64,000 bases of DNA from an uncultured Paracoccaceae bacterium (lineage in GTDB: Bacteria; Pseudomonadota; Alphaproteobacteria; Rhodobacterales; Rhodobacteraceae), in the NCBI GenBank assembly GCA_947492475.1, contig CANLNM010000002.1:1-64000 (forward strand), in the 5' to 3' direction. Shown in pieces: positions 26,210 through 35,345 of this stretch. Within the stretch, counting starts at the first letter, position 1, and every line of letters begins with the position of its first letter. The notes beneath the pieces were generated by a model, which was not told where the DNA came from, made no database searches, and worked only from the letters and a program-made list of their open reading frames with translations. A program made the translations under genes and the position numbers.

Positions 26210-27079
26210 TTAGGCCACCCGCGCGATGATCGCATCCAGTTTGGCCAGCAAGGCCGGGTCCCGTTTGGCGGGCGCGGTCATAATCGCATGTTCCAACGCG
26301 CGATCACATTCATGCGGGCAGGGGGCGCGATCGGGGGATAGCAGCGTGGTCAATTGCGCGACCACAGCGCGGGCATTGGCGGAATTGGCGCCCAATGTGG
26401 CGATCACATCGCTGACATCGACGCTGTCATGGTCGGGGTGCCAGCAATCAAAATCGGTGATCATCGCAACCGAAGCGTAGCAAAGTTCCGCCTCTCGGGC
26501 GAGTTTGGCCTCGGGCATGTTGGTCATGCCGATCACGTCACAGCCCCAGACTTCGCGGTAGAGTTTGCTTTCGGCGAGGGACGAAAATTGCGGGCCTTCC
26601 ATGGCCAGATAGGTGCCGCCGTTATGGACCGTGACACCCACATCCTGCGCCGCCGTCAGACAGGCGGCGCCAAGCCGTGGGCAAGTGGGATGTGCAACAC
26701 TGACATGGGCCACACAGCCCGATCCAAAGAACGATTTTTCGCGCGCAAACGTCCGGTCAATGAATTGATCTACAACGACAAAATCCCCCGGCGCCATGTC
26801 AGCCCGCAGGGACCCACAGGCCGACACGCTGATCACATCCGTCACACCCAAACGTTTCAACGCATCAATGTTGGCACGATACGGTACATCGGTCGGGGAA
26901 TGCACGTGACCCCGACCATGGCGGGGCAGAAACGCCATGTCGATCCCGTTTAATTGCCCGGTCAAAATCTGATCAGACGGCGCGCCCCAGGGGCTATCGA
27001 CCTGAACCCATTCAGCATTTTCCAGCCCGTCAATGTCATACACACCCGACCCGCCAATAATCCCGATTTTGGTTTTCAT
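26210..27079 (-). CDS. mtnP: S-methyl-5'-thioadenosine phosphorylase
   Basis: 289 residues of the PNP/MTAP family. Signatures are GIIGGSGVYDIDGL at the N-terminus, LPRHGRGH, VSACGSLR, the substrate stretch AMEGPQFSSLAES, VIGMTNMPEAKLAREAELCYA and TDFDCWHPDHD. The NMPEA and DFDCW residues are typical of methylthioadenosine rather than guanosine phosphorylases. It splits methylthioadenosine, a by-product of polyamine and homoserine-lactone synthesis, into adenine and methylthioribose-1-phosphate. apt follows 83 nt downstream on the same strand. No other methionine-salvage gene is in the window. Confidence 0.95.
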   Translation of the reverse strand: MKTKIGIIGGSGVYDIDGLENAEWVQVDSPWGAPSDQILTGQLNGIDMAFLPRHGRGHVHSPTDVPYRANIDALKRLGVTDVISVSACGSLRADMAPGDFVVVDQFIDRTFAREKSFFGSGCVAHVSVAHPTCPRLGAACLTAAQDVGVTVHNGGTYLAMEGPQFSSLAESKLYREVWGCDVIGMTNMPEAKLAREAELCYASVAMITDFDCWHPDHDSVDVSDVIATLGANSANARAVVAQLTTLLSPDRAPCPHECDRALEHAIMTAPAKRDPALLAKLDAIIARVA

Positions 27080-27244
27080 GTTGCGTGCCCCTTGATGATG
27101 CGCGTTTAGGTTGAAACTAATTCAGGACATCGCGGCATACAATGCAGATTAGGGCAGAGAAAGGTCGATCCCGAGCCCTTTTTGACAGTCAAAATACTAT
27201 GCGTCGATACTGTGGGCTAGCGAAACAGCGAGAGAAACAACAGA

Positions 27245-27385
27245 GTGTTTAAGCGCGTGTTCGCAGTTTTGGCGTTATTCCAAATTGGTCCAGATCCCAA
27301 TAGTCGTTCGGACTTTTGGTTGTTACTCGCATCTGTCATCATTTTGGTCGCAGTCACAACCTACCTTGGACTGTCTCCTTTCTAG
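27245..27385 (+). CDS. Possible 46-residue single-helix membrane protein
   Basis: A GTG-started frame, VFKRVFAVLALFQIG...TYLGLSPF, with a positively charged start, a polar turn (GPDPNSRSD) and a hydrophobic helix of about 20 residues at 28-46. The ribosome site is weak (GAGAG at a long distance). It is too small for confident prediction but looks more like a membrane peptide than random sequence. Confidence 0.35.
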   Translation: MFKRVFAVLALFQIGPDPNSRSDFWLLLASVIILVAVTTYLGLSPF

Positions 27386-27652
27386 TGGCAAACCCAAGTA
27401 ATTCGACCTTTTCAAGGCATTCGGCTTGTGCCGAAGCGTGCCCACCCTAAGAAATTGAGGGCGCATTTTTAACCGGCACTATCGTCGCGGGTGCCGGGTG
27501 AAAACCCTACCAATTTCGTGCGCAGCGCGTATGGCATTCGACGTCACGCCCCTGTTTGATCCGCAAAGCTCCAACGGCGCGGTTGCGGGGTGACAATCGC
27601 CTGAAAATACGCTAATGCGGCGCTAACAATTCCCATATACGCAGGATATCTC
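27386..27652. other. Structured noncoding stretch upstream of the SulP gene
   Basis: No gene is seen. Two inverted repeats stand close together: TTCGGC/GCCGAA (27420-27435) and CCGGCAC/GTGCCGG (27473-27497), the latter followed by GGGTGAAAACCCT (27496-27508). No T-tract follows, so these are not simple terminators. No known riboswitch consensus was recognised. The SulP promoter should also be here. Confidence 0.45.
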
Positions 27653-29281
27653 ATGCGCCGTGCCCTCATGGCGGCTTTTGCCGACCGTTTGAATTTGAAT
27701 GACCGTCCCGGAGCGGAAAAAATCACCATTGCGGGCATCCGCATCGAAGTGCTGTCCGGCCTGACCGTCGCGCTGGCCTTGGTCCCCGAAGCGGTGGCCT
27801 TTGCCTTTGTGGCAGGGGTGCATCCGTTGGTGGGGCTTTATGCGGCGTTTATCGTCGGGTTGATCACCGCGTTGATCGGTGGCCGTCCGGGGATGATTTC
27901 GGGGGCAACCGGCGCGTTGGCCGTTGTGATGGTCAGTTTGGTGGCGCAGCACGGCGTGGAATACCTGTTTGCCACGGTGCTGGTGATGGGGGCCATTCAG
28001 ATTGCCGTCGGGATTTTGCGCTGGGGCAAATTTATCCGATTGGTGCCACATCCGGTGATGCTTGGCTTTGTGAACGGGCTGGCGATTGTGATTTTCCTTG
28101 CTCAGATGAGCCAGTTTCAGGTGCCCGGATCGGCCGAAGCATCTGGCCATGGCATGTCGGGCGGCGAATGGCTGGCCGGGGGGCAGATGGTGCTGATGTT
28201 GGGGCTGGTGGCCCTGACGATGGCGATCATTTGGGTGATGCCAAAGCTGACCAATCTGATCCCCGCGCCTTTGGCCGGGATCGGGATTGTCGCGATCATC
28301 GTGATTGCCTTTGGACTGGATGTGCCGCGCGTGGGTGACATGGCATCGATCCAAGGCGGGCTGCCGACATTCCACATTCCCAACGTGCCGTTTAACTGGG
28401 AAACGCTGGAAATTGTGCTGCCCTATGCGGTGATTTTGGCGGCGATTGGCCTGATCGAAAGCTTGCTGACGTTGAACTTGGTCGGGGAAATGACCGGCAA
28501 ACGGGGCGGATCATCCCAGGAATGTGTGGCCCAAGGCGTGGCCAACACGGTGACCGGTTTCTTTGGCGGCATGGGTGGTTGCGCGATGATTGGCCAGTCG
28601 ATGATCAACGTGAAATCCGGCGGTCGCACCCGGATCGCGGGCGTTGTTGCGGCGCTGTTCTTGCTCAGCTTCATCTTGTTTGCCTCTGGTTTGATTGAAC
28701 AAATCCCGCTGGCCGCATTGGTGGGCGTGATGTTCATGGTGGTGATCGGCACGTTTGCGTGGAATTCGATCAAGCTGTTGGCGCGGGTCCCGCGCACGGA
28801 TGCATTTGTGACCATTTTGGTGACGGTTGTGACTGTGGCGACCGATCTGGCGACGGCTGTGGTTGTTGGTGTGATTGTGTCCGCGCTGGCCTATGCATGG
28901 CAAAACGCGTCGCGCATTCACGCCATCACCCGCGATTCTGATTCCGAAAAAGGCGCACGGGTTTACGAAATCCAAGGTCCGCTGTTTTTCGGGTCCGTCG
29001 AAGGGTTCATCGAATTGTTCGACGTCGAAAACGACCCGGACACAGTGATCATTGATTTCGCTGGCAGCCGTGTGGCGGATCAATCCGCATTGCAAGCCAT
29101 CGAAGCCATGGCCAGCAAATACGAAGCGGCGGGCAAACGGATCCAGCTGCGCCACCTCAGCCGTGACTGCCATCAATTGCTGTCCAAGGCCGGGCATCTG
29201 ATGGTGGATAGCGACGACGATCCTGATTATCAGATCGCCGCAGAATATTCTGTGCGCACCGGGATCATCGGCGGTCACTAA
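27653..29281 (+). CDS. SulP-family inorganic anion transporter with STAS domain
   Basis: 542 residues. Residues 1-410 hold the polytopic SulP/SLC26 core: GLTVALALVPEAVAFAFVAGVHPLVGLYAAF is the first-helices signature, then GRPGMISGATGALAVV and GFVNGLAIVIFLAQMSQF. Residues 440-540 are a cytoplasmic STAS domain (YEIQGPLFFGSVEGF, VIIDFAGSRVADQSALQAIE). Such carriers take up sulfate, bicarbonate or dicarboxylates, usually with Na+ or H+; the substrate is not decidable from sequence, and no sulfur gene is adjacent. AGGA lies before the ATG, and a bidirectional terminator follows. Confidence 0.92.
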   Translation: MRRALMAAFADRLNLNDRPGAEKITIAGIRIEVLSGLTVALALVPEAVAFAFVAGVHPLVGLYAAFIVGLITALIGGRPGMISGATGALAVVMVSLVAQHGVEYLFATVLVMGAIQIAVGILRWGKFIRLVPHPVMLGFVNGLAIVIFLAQMSQFQVPGSAEASGHGMSGGEWLAGGQMVLMLGLVALTMAIIWVMPKLTNLIPAPLAGIGIVAIIVIAFGLDVPRVGDMASIQGGLPTFHIPNVPFNWETLEIVLPYAVILAAIGLIESLLTLNLVGEMTGKRGGSSQECVAQGVANTVTGFFGGMGGCAMIGQSMINVKSGGRTRIAGVVAALFLLSFILFASGLIEQIPLAALVGVMFMVVIGTFAWNSIKLLARVPRTDAFVTILVTVVTVATDLATAVVVGVIVSALAYAWQNASRIHAITRDSDSEKGARVYEIQGPLFFGSVEGFIELFDVENDPDTVIIDFAGSRVADQSALQAIEAMASKYEAAGKRIQLRHLSRDCHQLLSKAGHLMVDSDDDPDYQIAAEYSVRTGIIGGH

Positions 29282-29307
29282 TCCGCCCGTTTAACCGATA
29301 CAAAAAA

Positions 29308-29330
29308 GCCACCCAACCGGGTGGCTTTTT
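29308..29330. terminator. Bidirectional intrinsic terminator after the SulP gene
   Basis: GCCACCC (29308-29314) and GGGTGGC (29319-29325) with loop AACC, TTTTT after and AAAAAA before. It separates the SulP gene from the convergent polyol operon. Confidence 0.9.
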
Positions 29331-29465
29331 CCGTTTTAGTGAGTGGTGGTCGTGGTTTTCAGAAAACGTTTTGGGTGTTCATGAAGTCCATTAAACAACC
29401 ATAGGGTGAAGTTAACGATTTTAGAAGAGAAAAGTTGCCCTAACGTCAAAAGACCTGTTTTGCGC

Positions 29466-30500
29466 CTATGAATCCACGCGTTGTTGTGTTGTGTTATCGA
29501 AATAATGCACCAGCTCTGGTTTGGCATCAAAGTAGAGGATCGTCCCTTTGGGTTCAGTCGGGGCATGTTCCATTTTAACAATGAAATCAGCACCCTGTGG
29601 GCCGGTCATATGCACCAACGCATATTCCCCCAATTGTTCGACCAGTTCAATTTTCCCGCTGACAATGGCCCGTTCTGGATCACAAACCCGCAAATGTTCC
29701 GGGCGGATACCGATGAAGTCATCCCCCCCCAAAGCACGCGGTGGTTGGGCATTTTCAGCCATATCGGCCGGCTGGAAAAAGTTCATTTTGGGGCTGCCAA
29801 TGAACTGCGCGACAAAGGCGTTCTTTGGCCGTTCATAGAGTTCAAGCGGGCTGCCCACTTGTTCGATACGTCCATCCCGTAACACCACGATTTTATCCGC
29901 CAGCGTCATCGCTTCGACCTGATCATGGGTCACATAGATCATCGTAGCACCCAACCGTTCATGCAATCGGGCGATTTCCAGACGGGTCTGCACGCGCAGA
30001 GCGGCATCCAGATTGGACAGGGGTTCGTCAAACAAAAACACCTCTGGATCGCGGACAATCGCCCGGCCAATGGCGACACGTTGACGTTGACCGCCCGACA
30101 GATTGCGCGGGCTGCGGTCAAGATAATCGTTGATTTGCAACACTTCGGCGGCTTCTTTGACGCGGCGGTCAATTTCATCGGGCGGGGTTTTGATCTGTTT
30201 CAGCCCAAAGGACATGTTTTTATAAACCGACATATGCGGGTACAGCGCATAGGTCTGAAACACCATCGCCACGCCGCGTTTGGAGGGGTCGACATCATTG
30301 ACCACTTTGTCCCCGATGGACACATCGCCGCTGGTGATTTCCTCTAGCCCGGCGATCATGCGCAGCAATGTCGATTTCCCACAGCCTGACGGGCCGACAA
30401 ACACGACAAATTCACCATCCTCGATGTCCAGATCGACCCCGTGCATCACCTGAACAGAGCCATATGCTTTCTTTAGGTTTCGGATTGTTAAACCGGCCAT
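29466..30500 (-). CDS. smoK: Polyol ABC importer ATP-binding protein (MalK/UgpC type)
   Basis: 344 residues. Walker A is [11 protein letters not shown], the signature [14 protein letters not shown], Walker [15 protein letters not shown] and the switch His in VTHDQ; residues 240-344 form the TOBE domain of the sugar-importer class. It powers uptake by the SmoEFG-like proteins at the other end of the same operon. Its ATG lies 13 nt inside the 3' end of the mannitol dehydrogenase gene, so the two are coupled. Being last in the operon and far from the permeases is a rearranged order compared with the Rhodobacter smo locus. Confidence 0.93.
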   Translation of the reverse strand: MAGLTIRNLKKAYGSVQVMHGVDLDIEDGEFVVFVGPSGCGKSTLLRMIAGLEEITSGDVSIGDKVVNDVDPSKRGVAMVFQTYALYPHMSVYKNMSFGLKQIKTPPDEIDRRVKEAAEVLQINDYLDRSPRNLSGGQRQRVAIGRAIVRDPEVFLFDEPLSNLDAALRVQTRLEIARLHERLGATMIYVTHDQVEAMTLADKIVVLRDGRIEQVGSPLELYERPKNAFVAQFIGSPKMNFFQPADMAENAQPPRALGGDDFIGIRPEHLRVCDPERAIVSGKIELVEQLGEYALVHMTGPQGADFIVKMEHAPTEPKGTILYFDAKPELVHYFDNTTQQRVDS

Positions 30501-31909
30501 TGTGTTTCTACCTCTGTAATGCTGGCGCGCAGTGTGCGTGCGAATTCTGGATAAGTTTCAGGAAGGTCGCCCCAAAGTTTTGTTGATAAAACAAAGCGAT
30601 CCATGCTGGGATCCTTGATGAGATGCACAAGTTCATCCCAGCCCGGTTCGACATATTTGAAAGGAATGCGCCCGGCAGCCACATGTTTTGCAAACACGTA
30701 CCATGATGCCACAGACCGCAAACCATGCCGGGGGATATGCCCCTGACGCAGACAATCCCGCAGGGTGGGGCGAATAAAGATCGGGAATTTGACCATCCCA
30801 TCGGCACAGATCCGTGCAATCGTGTCACCAATGGCCTGATTGCCAAATCGTGCAGTGATATCAGCCAGATAGGCGGATTTATCAAACGGCAGATCAAAGG
30901 TGATCCCAAACAGCACCTCTTGGGTTTCGTAGGCGGTGAAATGGGCGCGCAATTCTGGATCACACATGGCGGCGTCAAAGGTGTCCATGCCTTTGAGTGC
31001 GGCCAGATAGGTCAGGCAGGTATGCCCGCCATTCAGGATGCGAATTTTGGCTTCTTCAAAAGGATGCACATCATCGGTCACGATCACACCCACTTGGTCC
31101 AATTGCGGCATCGGCCCGGCAAAGTTGCGTTCCAGAACCCAATGGCTGAACGCTTCGGCGATGATCGGTGCGGCGGATTGAGGGCCTAGATCAGCCTCAA
31201 TTTGGTGGCGCATATCGGCCGTTAGGCGTGGGGTAATGCGATCCACCATGGAACAGGGAAACGTCACGTGATTGCGCATCCAGTTCAGCAATTCATCCTG
31301 CCCAGTAATCGACAGATAAGACATCATATTGTCGCGCAGCTTCAGGCCGTTTTGCTGGATGTTATCGCAACATAGAATGGTTATCGGCTGATCAATCTGG
31401 ATGCGTCGCAGGTTTAGCGCCGCAGACAGATAGGCATAGACCGACCGGTTGGGACCGCCCGCGATTTCAGTTTTTATGGTGTCGGCATTTGGGTCCAAAA
31501 CACCGGCCGCGTCGCCGTAATATCCGCTTTCGGTGACGGTGAGGGTGACCATGTGCACATCCGGGTTGCAAAGCAGGTTTTCTGCATCCACCGGGTCAAC
31601 GGCCCAATCATGAAACCTAAGATGTGCGCGCACGTGGCGCAATTGTTCGGTTCCGTCTGGTGCAAATGATTTTACGATATATCCGTTTTCGGCATCAGCA
31701 TTTGTCGCGAAATCATTGCTTTCACCGGCGCGTAAATTGACCGCAGCCACGCCCCAGCGCAGATCACCACTGACCTGCATGTAATCATCCAGATAGACCG
31801 CTTGGTGGGCACGGTGAAACGCGCCATACCCCAAATGAACGACACCGATTTTACAGGCGTTTCGATCATAAGATGTTGAATATACATCATTTTGCATAGG
31901 CGCGTTCAT
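30488..31909 (-). CDS. mtlK: Mannitol 2-dehydrogenase (long-chain polyol dehydrogenase family)
   Basis: 473 residues from the ATG at 31909; the open frame continues upstream into the regulator gene but the ATG overlaps its stop as ATGA. The N-terminal Rossmann motif is [17 protein letters not shown], followed by WGVAAVNLR; the catalytic Lys-Asn-His motif is KIRILNGGH. The family oxidises mannitol (or D-arabinitol/sorbitol) to a ketose with NAD. It acts on polyol brought in by the ABC transporter in the same operon. The kinase that would phosphorylate fructose is not in the window. Confidence 0.93.
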   Translation of the reverse strand: MNAPMQNDVYSTSYDRNACKIGVVHLGYGAFHRAHQAVYLDDYMQVSGDLRWGVAAVNLRAGESNDFATNADAENGYIVKSFAPDGTEQLRHVRAHLRFHDWAVDPVDAENLLCNPDVHMVTLTVTESGYYGDAAGVLDPNADTIKTEIAGGPNRSVYAYLSAALNLRRIQIDQPITILCCDNIQQNGLKLRDNMMSYLSITGQDELLNWMRNHVTFPCSMVDRITPRLTADMRHQIEADLGPQSAAPIIAEAFSHWVLERNFAGPMPQLDQVGVIVTDDVHPFEEAKIRILNGGHTCLTYLAALKGMDTFDAAMCDPELRAHFTAYETQEVLFGITFDLPFDKSAYLADITARFGNQAIGDTIARICADGMVKFPIFIRPTLRDCLRQGHIPRHGLRSVASWYVFAKHVAAGRIPFKYVEPGWDELVHLIKDPSMDRFVLSTKLWGDLPETYPEFARTLRASITEVETQWPV

Positions 31910-32799
31910 TGTAATGTCTCCGGTGAACGCATCAGTTCGCGTTGGGCTGTATCGCGGTATTGGGATGGGGTCATGCCCTTCATTTTGCGGAAATGGCGGT
32001 TGAAATTGGCCAGATTCTGAAACCCAACCTGATAGCAGATCGACGTGATTTGATCGTCTGATGCCAGCAAGAGCGCACAAGCCTGCCCGACGCGCACACG
32101 GTTCACAAAGCCAACAAAACGATGCCCGGTCATGGTTTGAAAGTTTCGGCTGAAACTGGCAGGGCTCATCCCGGCCATGTCGGCGGCGGTTTCCACAGAA
32201 ATGTCATCGGCATAGTTTTGCAGAATATGATCCACAACTTCGCCAATACGGGCCTGACGCGACCCGCCTGAGGGCTGGATCAATCGCGCAACTGACAGGG
32301 TTTTCTTTTCTGCATGTTCATTCAGGCGCACCAGAAACCGGATAAAGGCCAGAATGCGTTCCGGGCCGGTATTGTCGCGGATGGATTCCATGTGACCGCG
32401 GGCAAAGGTCGGATTGAAGCCGACAAATTCGATGCCCGATTGCGCCATGTTCAGCATTTCAGTGACTTCGCCAAATTCGGGAAACCCTTGGGCCAACGCC
32501 TCAATCGAGGAATGTGAAAACTGCACCAGCATATCGCGCACATCGACGGGCTGGGTCTGGACCGTGTCAGTGATCCAATTATGGGGCAGGTTGGGGCCAG
32601 TCAGATACAACGTTCCGGGGGTGAATTCACCAATATAGTCGCCGATAAACGCCTTGCCTCGGGTGCTGGTGATCAGGTGCAATTCGTATTCTTCGTGGTA
32701 ATGCCACCGGCACAGATCAGACGGCCAGCCATGTTCCAGATAGCGGATGGACCGGGTGGTGCGGTCAACAAATTCAAGTTCGGGTTGGATGATGGACAT
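31906..32799 (-). CDS. AraC-family transcriptional regulator of the polyol operon
   Basis: 297 residues: an N-terminal cupin-like sensing domain (HYHEEYELHLI, then LYLTGPNLPHNW) and a C-terminal double helix-turn-helix from about residue 190 (ISVETAADMAGMSPASFSRNFQ and ICYQVGFQNLANFNRHFRKMKGMTPSQYR). It lies inside the operon between smoS and mtlK, 2 nt after the first and overlapping the second, so it is autoregulated with the genes it controls. A likely ligand is mannitol, sorbitol or arabinitol, inferred from its neighbours. One candidate operator is the inverted repeat at 36816-36832. Confidence 0.93.
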   Translation of the reverse strand: MSIIQPELEFVDRTTRSIRYLEHGWPSDLCRWHYHEEYELHLITSTRGKAFIGDYIGEFTPGTLYLTGPNLPHNWITDTVQTQPVDVRDMLVQFSHSSIEALAQGFPEFGEVTEMLNMAQSGIEFVGFNPTFARGHMESIRDNTGPERILAFIRFLVRLNEHAEKKTLSVARLIQPSGGSRQARIGEVVDHILQNYADDISVETAADMAGMSPASFSRNFQTMTGHRFVGFVNRVRVGQACALLLASDDQITSICYQVGFQNLANFNRHFRKMKGMTPSQYRDTAQRELMRSPETLQ

Positions 32800-32801
32800 G
32801 T

Positions 32802-33581
32802 CTACCTCAGCACATTTCCGCCATCCACGCAGAGCGTTTGGGCTGTCACATAAGAGGAAAGATCCGATGCCAGATAAAGTGCTGTGCGCGCGACATCGGA
32901 GGGGGATCCCATATGGCCCAGCGGCACGGCTTCGCCGACTTCGCGCTTTTTCTGGCCCGGGGCTTTGTTTTCAAACTTGGCAAATAACGCGTCCACGTCC
33001 TGCCACATGGGTGTGTCGATCACGCCGGGGGAAATGGCATTGACCCGGATATGATGAGGGGCCAGCGCCAATGCGGCGGATTGTGTATAGCTGATGACGG
33101 CGGCTTTGGTGGCGCAGTAATGGGCGACCAGCGCTTCGCCGCGATGGCCCGCTTGGGACGCCAGATTGATGATGGACCCGGCGCGATTTTGCGCAACCAT
33201 GGATTGGGCGGCGGCCTGCATCACCGCATAAAAGGACCGGACATTCAGGCCAAATAGACGGTCATATTGCGCCAGATCCGCATCCAGTACGGTGCCCATG
33301 TCAAAAATCGCGGCATTGTTGAACAACACGTCCGGGTCAGCGGATTTGATCCAAGCGAGGCAGTTGATTAGCCCGTCTGCGTCCAACAGGTTAAACGCCT
33401 GATAAAAAACCCGATCAGCGCCGTCGAAATCGCCGGTAAATTGCGGCCCCAGATCGGTGGCAAAGACTTGCGCGCCTTGGGCGGCGAAATGTTCCACGGC
33501 GCTGGCACCGATGCCGCCATTTGCGCCGGTGACGATGCAGGTTTTCCCGGTCAAATCGGTTGGAATTGGGTGGTTTGTCAT
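32802..33581 (-). CDS. smoS: Sorbitol dehydrogenase (SmoS-like SDR)
   Basis: 259 residues from the ATG at 33581, which overlaps the permease stop as ATGA. SDR motifs are VTGANGGIGASA, NNAAIFD, the catalytic Ser in LASQAGHRGEAL and YCATK. The NNAAIFD, ASQAGHRGEALV and KKREVGEAVPLG stretches resemble Rhodobacter SmoS closely from memory. SmoS oxidises D-sorbitol to fructose and galactitol to tagatose with NAD. It serves the same pathway as the mannitol dehydrogenase of this operon. Confidence 0.88.
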   Translation of the reverse strand: MTNHPIPTDLTGKTCIVTGANGGIGASAVEHFAAQGAQVFATDLGPQFTGDFDGADRVFYQAFNLLDADGLINCLAWIKSADPDVLFNNAAIFDMGTVLDADLAQYDRLFGLNVRSFYAVMQAAAQSMVAQNRAGSIINLASQAGHRGEALVAHYCATKAAVISYTQSAALALAPHHIRVNAISPGVIDTPMWQDVDALFAKFENKAPGQKKREVGEAVPLGHMGSPSDVARTALYLASDLSSYVTAQTLCVDGGNVLR

Positions 33582-34408
33582 TTCACCGCCCCAAATGTCA
33601 GGCCTTGGACCAGTTGTTTTTGCGCCAGCCAGCCAAACACCACGATCGGCGCACAGGCCAGCGTGGACACGGCGGACACCTTGGCCCAGAACAGGCCTTC
33701 TGGGGCTTGAAATGACGCCACAAAGGCGGTCAGCGTACTGGCTTCGGTGGTGGTTAGCACGATGGACCAGAACGCTTCGTTCCAGCAAAGAATGATAGAT
33801 AACAACGCTGTAGACGCGATGCCGCCCCATGCCAGTGGCATAACAATCTGACGGATTTCGTTATAGGTCGATGTGCCATCCATACGGGAGGCTTCTAAAA
33901 TTTCCTTGGGGATTTCGCGAAAATAATTGAACAGGATCAACATCACGATGGGCAGGTTCATCAGCGCATAGATGACCACCAGCAGGATTTTAGTGTCAAA
34001 GATGTTCAGGTTCTGCGCCAACAGATAGATCGGCATCAACACCCCCACAGCGGGCAGCATTTTGGTCGACAACATCCACATCAGGATGTCCTTGGTGTAT
34101 TTTGTGGTGTTGAACGCCATGGCATAGGCCGACGGAATGGCAATCAGTAGGGCAATGGCCGTGCCCCCAAAGGCGGTGATCACGGAATTGATCGCGAATT
34201 TGGTGTAATTCGTGCGTTCCTGAATTTCGAGGTAATTGTCCAGCGTGGGTTCAAAGAACAGCAGCGGCGGTACAGCGATGGCTTGGGCTTCGGTTTTGAA
34301 ACTGGTCAGGACCATCCAGAAGATCGGGAAAAAGAAGATACATGCGGCGATCCAGGCACCGGCGACGGCCAGACGGTTTTTCAGAGTTTTCAGTTGCTTA
34401 TCTGTCAT
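33578..34408 (-). CDS. smoG: Polyol ABC importer permease (second membrane subunit)
   Basis: 276 residues, six membrane helices, MalG type. It starts with the N-terminal helix ACIFFFPIFWMVLTSFKTEAQ and has the cytosolic coupling loop EASRMDGTSTYNEIRQIVMPLAWGG, whose EAA-type signature contacts the ATPase. It begins 4 nt after the other permease and overlaps the dehydrogenase downstream. Confidence 0.92.
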   Translation of the reverse strand: MTDKQLKTLKNRLAVAGAWIAACIFFFPIFWMVLTSFKTEAQAIAVPPLLFFEPTLDNYLEIQERTNYTKFAINSVITAFGGTAIALLIAIPSAYAMAFNTTKYTKDILMWMLSTKMLPAVGVLMPIYLLAQNLNIFDTKILLVVIYALMNLPIVMLILFNYFREIPKEILEASRMDGTSTYNEIRQIVMPLAWGGIASTALLSIILCWNEAFWSIVLTTTEASTLTAFVASFQAPEGLFWAKVSAVSTLACAPIVVFGWLAQKQLVQGLTFGAVK

Positions 34409-34412
34409 GAGC

Positions 34413-35273
34413 TTACACCGTCAGGGTTTTGCCAACCGCGCGGATCAGGAAAATCGCGACAATATTGGCAAGGATAATTGCAAAGACACCACCGGCCGAG
34501 GCCACACCAACATCAAAGGCCTGTTGGGATTGGATGTAGATCAGGTAGGTCAGGTTGGTTGACGACACGCCGGGACCGCCGGATGTGGTCACAAATATTT
34601 CGGCAAAGATCGACAGGTGAAAAATCATCTGGATCAGCAGCACGATAGAAATAGGGCGGGCCAGATGCGGCAGTGTCAGGTTGAAAAACTGCGCCCAGAA
34701 CCCGGCGCCGTCCAGTGTGGCGGCTTCTTTTTGTTCCTGGTCTTGGGATTGCAGGGATGTCATGAAAATCAGGATCGCAAAGGGGGTCCATTGCCAGCTG
34801 ACCATGATGATTATCGACAACAACGGCACCGATTGCAGCCATTCGATTGGCGTAAATCCCAGTGCGTTAGCAAAGGCGGCGAACAGACCATTATTGGGGT
34901 CCATCATCATGTTTTTCCACACCAAAGCCGACACAGTGGGCATGATGAAAAACGGCGAAATTAGCATCACACGGGCAATGCCACGGCCCCGAAATGGGCG
35001 ATCAATCAAAATGGCAATGGCCAGCCCCAACACGATGGTGATCACCAAAACCGACCCGACCAAGATCAACGTATTCAGCAGGGCGGGAAAAAACGCAGCA
35101 TCGGTCCAGAAAAATTCGTAATTCTGTAGGCCAACAAATCCGGTGCGTTCTGGGTAAAACAGATTGTAGCGGATGGTTGAGAAATAGATCGTCATGCTGA
35201 GCGGGACGATCATCCACAGAAACAGAACAATGATGCTGGGGGCTTGGAGCCATCTGACAAGTGTCGGATTCAT
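34413..35273 (-). CDS. smoF: Polyol ABC importer permease (first membrane subunit)
   Basis: 286 residues from the ATG at 35273, with GAGG upstream; a TTG seven codons earlier is open but lacks a site. MalF/UgpA type with six helices and the coupling loop EAATLDGAGFWAQFFNLTLPHL. The pair with the next gene forms the channel for polyol import through the inner membrane. Confidence 0.92.
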   Translation of the reverse strand: MNPTLVRWLQAPSIIVLFLWMIVPLSMTIYFSTIRYNLFYPERTGFVGLQNYEFFWTDAAFFPALLNTLILVGSVLVITIVLGLAIAILIDRPFRGRGIARVMLISPFFIMPTVSALVWKNMMMDPNNGLFAAFANALGFTPIEWLQSVPLLSIIIMVSWQWTPFAILIFMTSLQSQDQEQKEAATLDGAGFWAQFFNLTLPHLARPISIVLLIQMIFHLSIFAEIFVTTSGGPGVSSTNLTYLIYIQSQQAFDVGVASAGGVFAIILANIVAIFLIRAVGKTLTV

Positions 35274-35345
35274 GGCGTTGAACCTCGGGGGCAAAAGGAA
35301 AAGTCTGAGGCGACCGAAGTCGCCCCAGTGGAGGAAGGTCCGGGT

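Noticed and set aside
27386-27652. A known riboswitch (SAM, fluoride, guanidine or glycine type) before the SulP gene
   Set aside because: Hairpins are present, but none of the conserved loop sequences of those classes could be matched.
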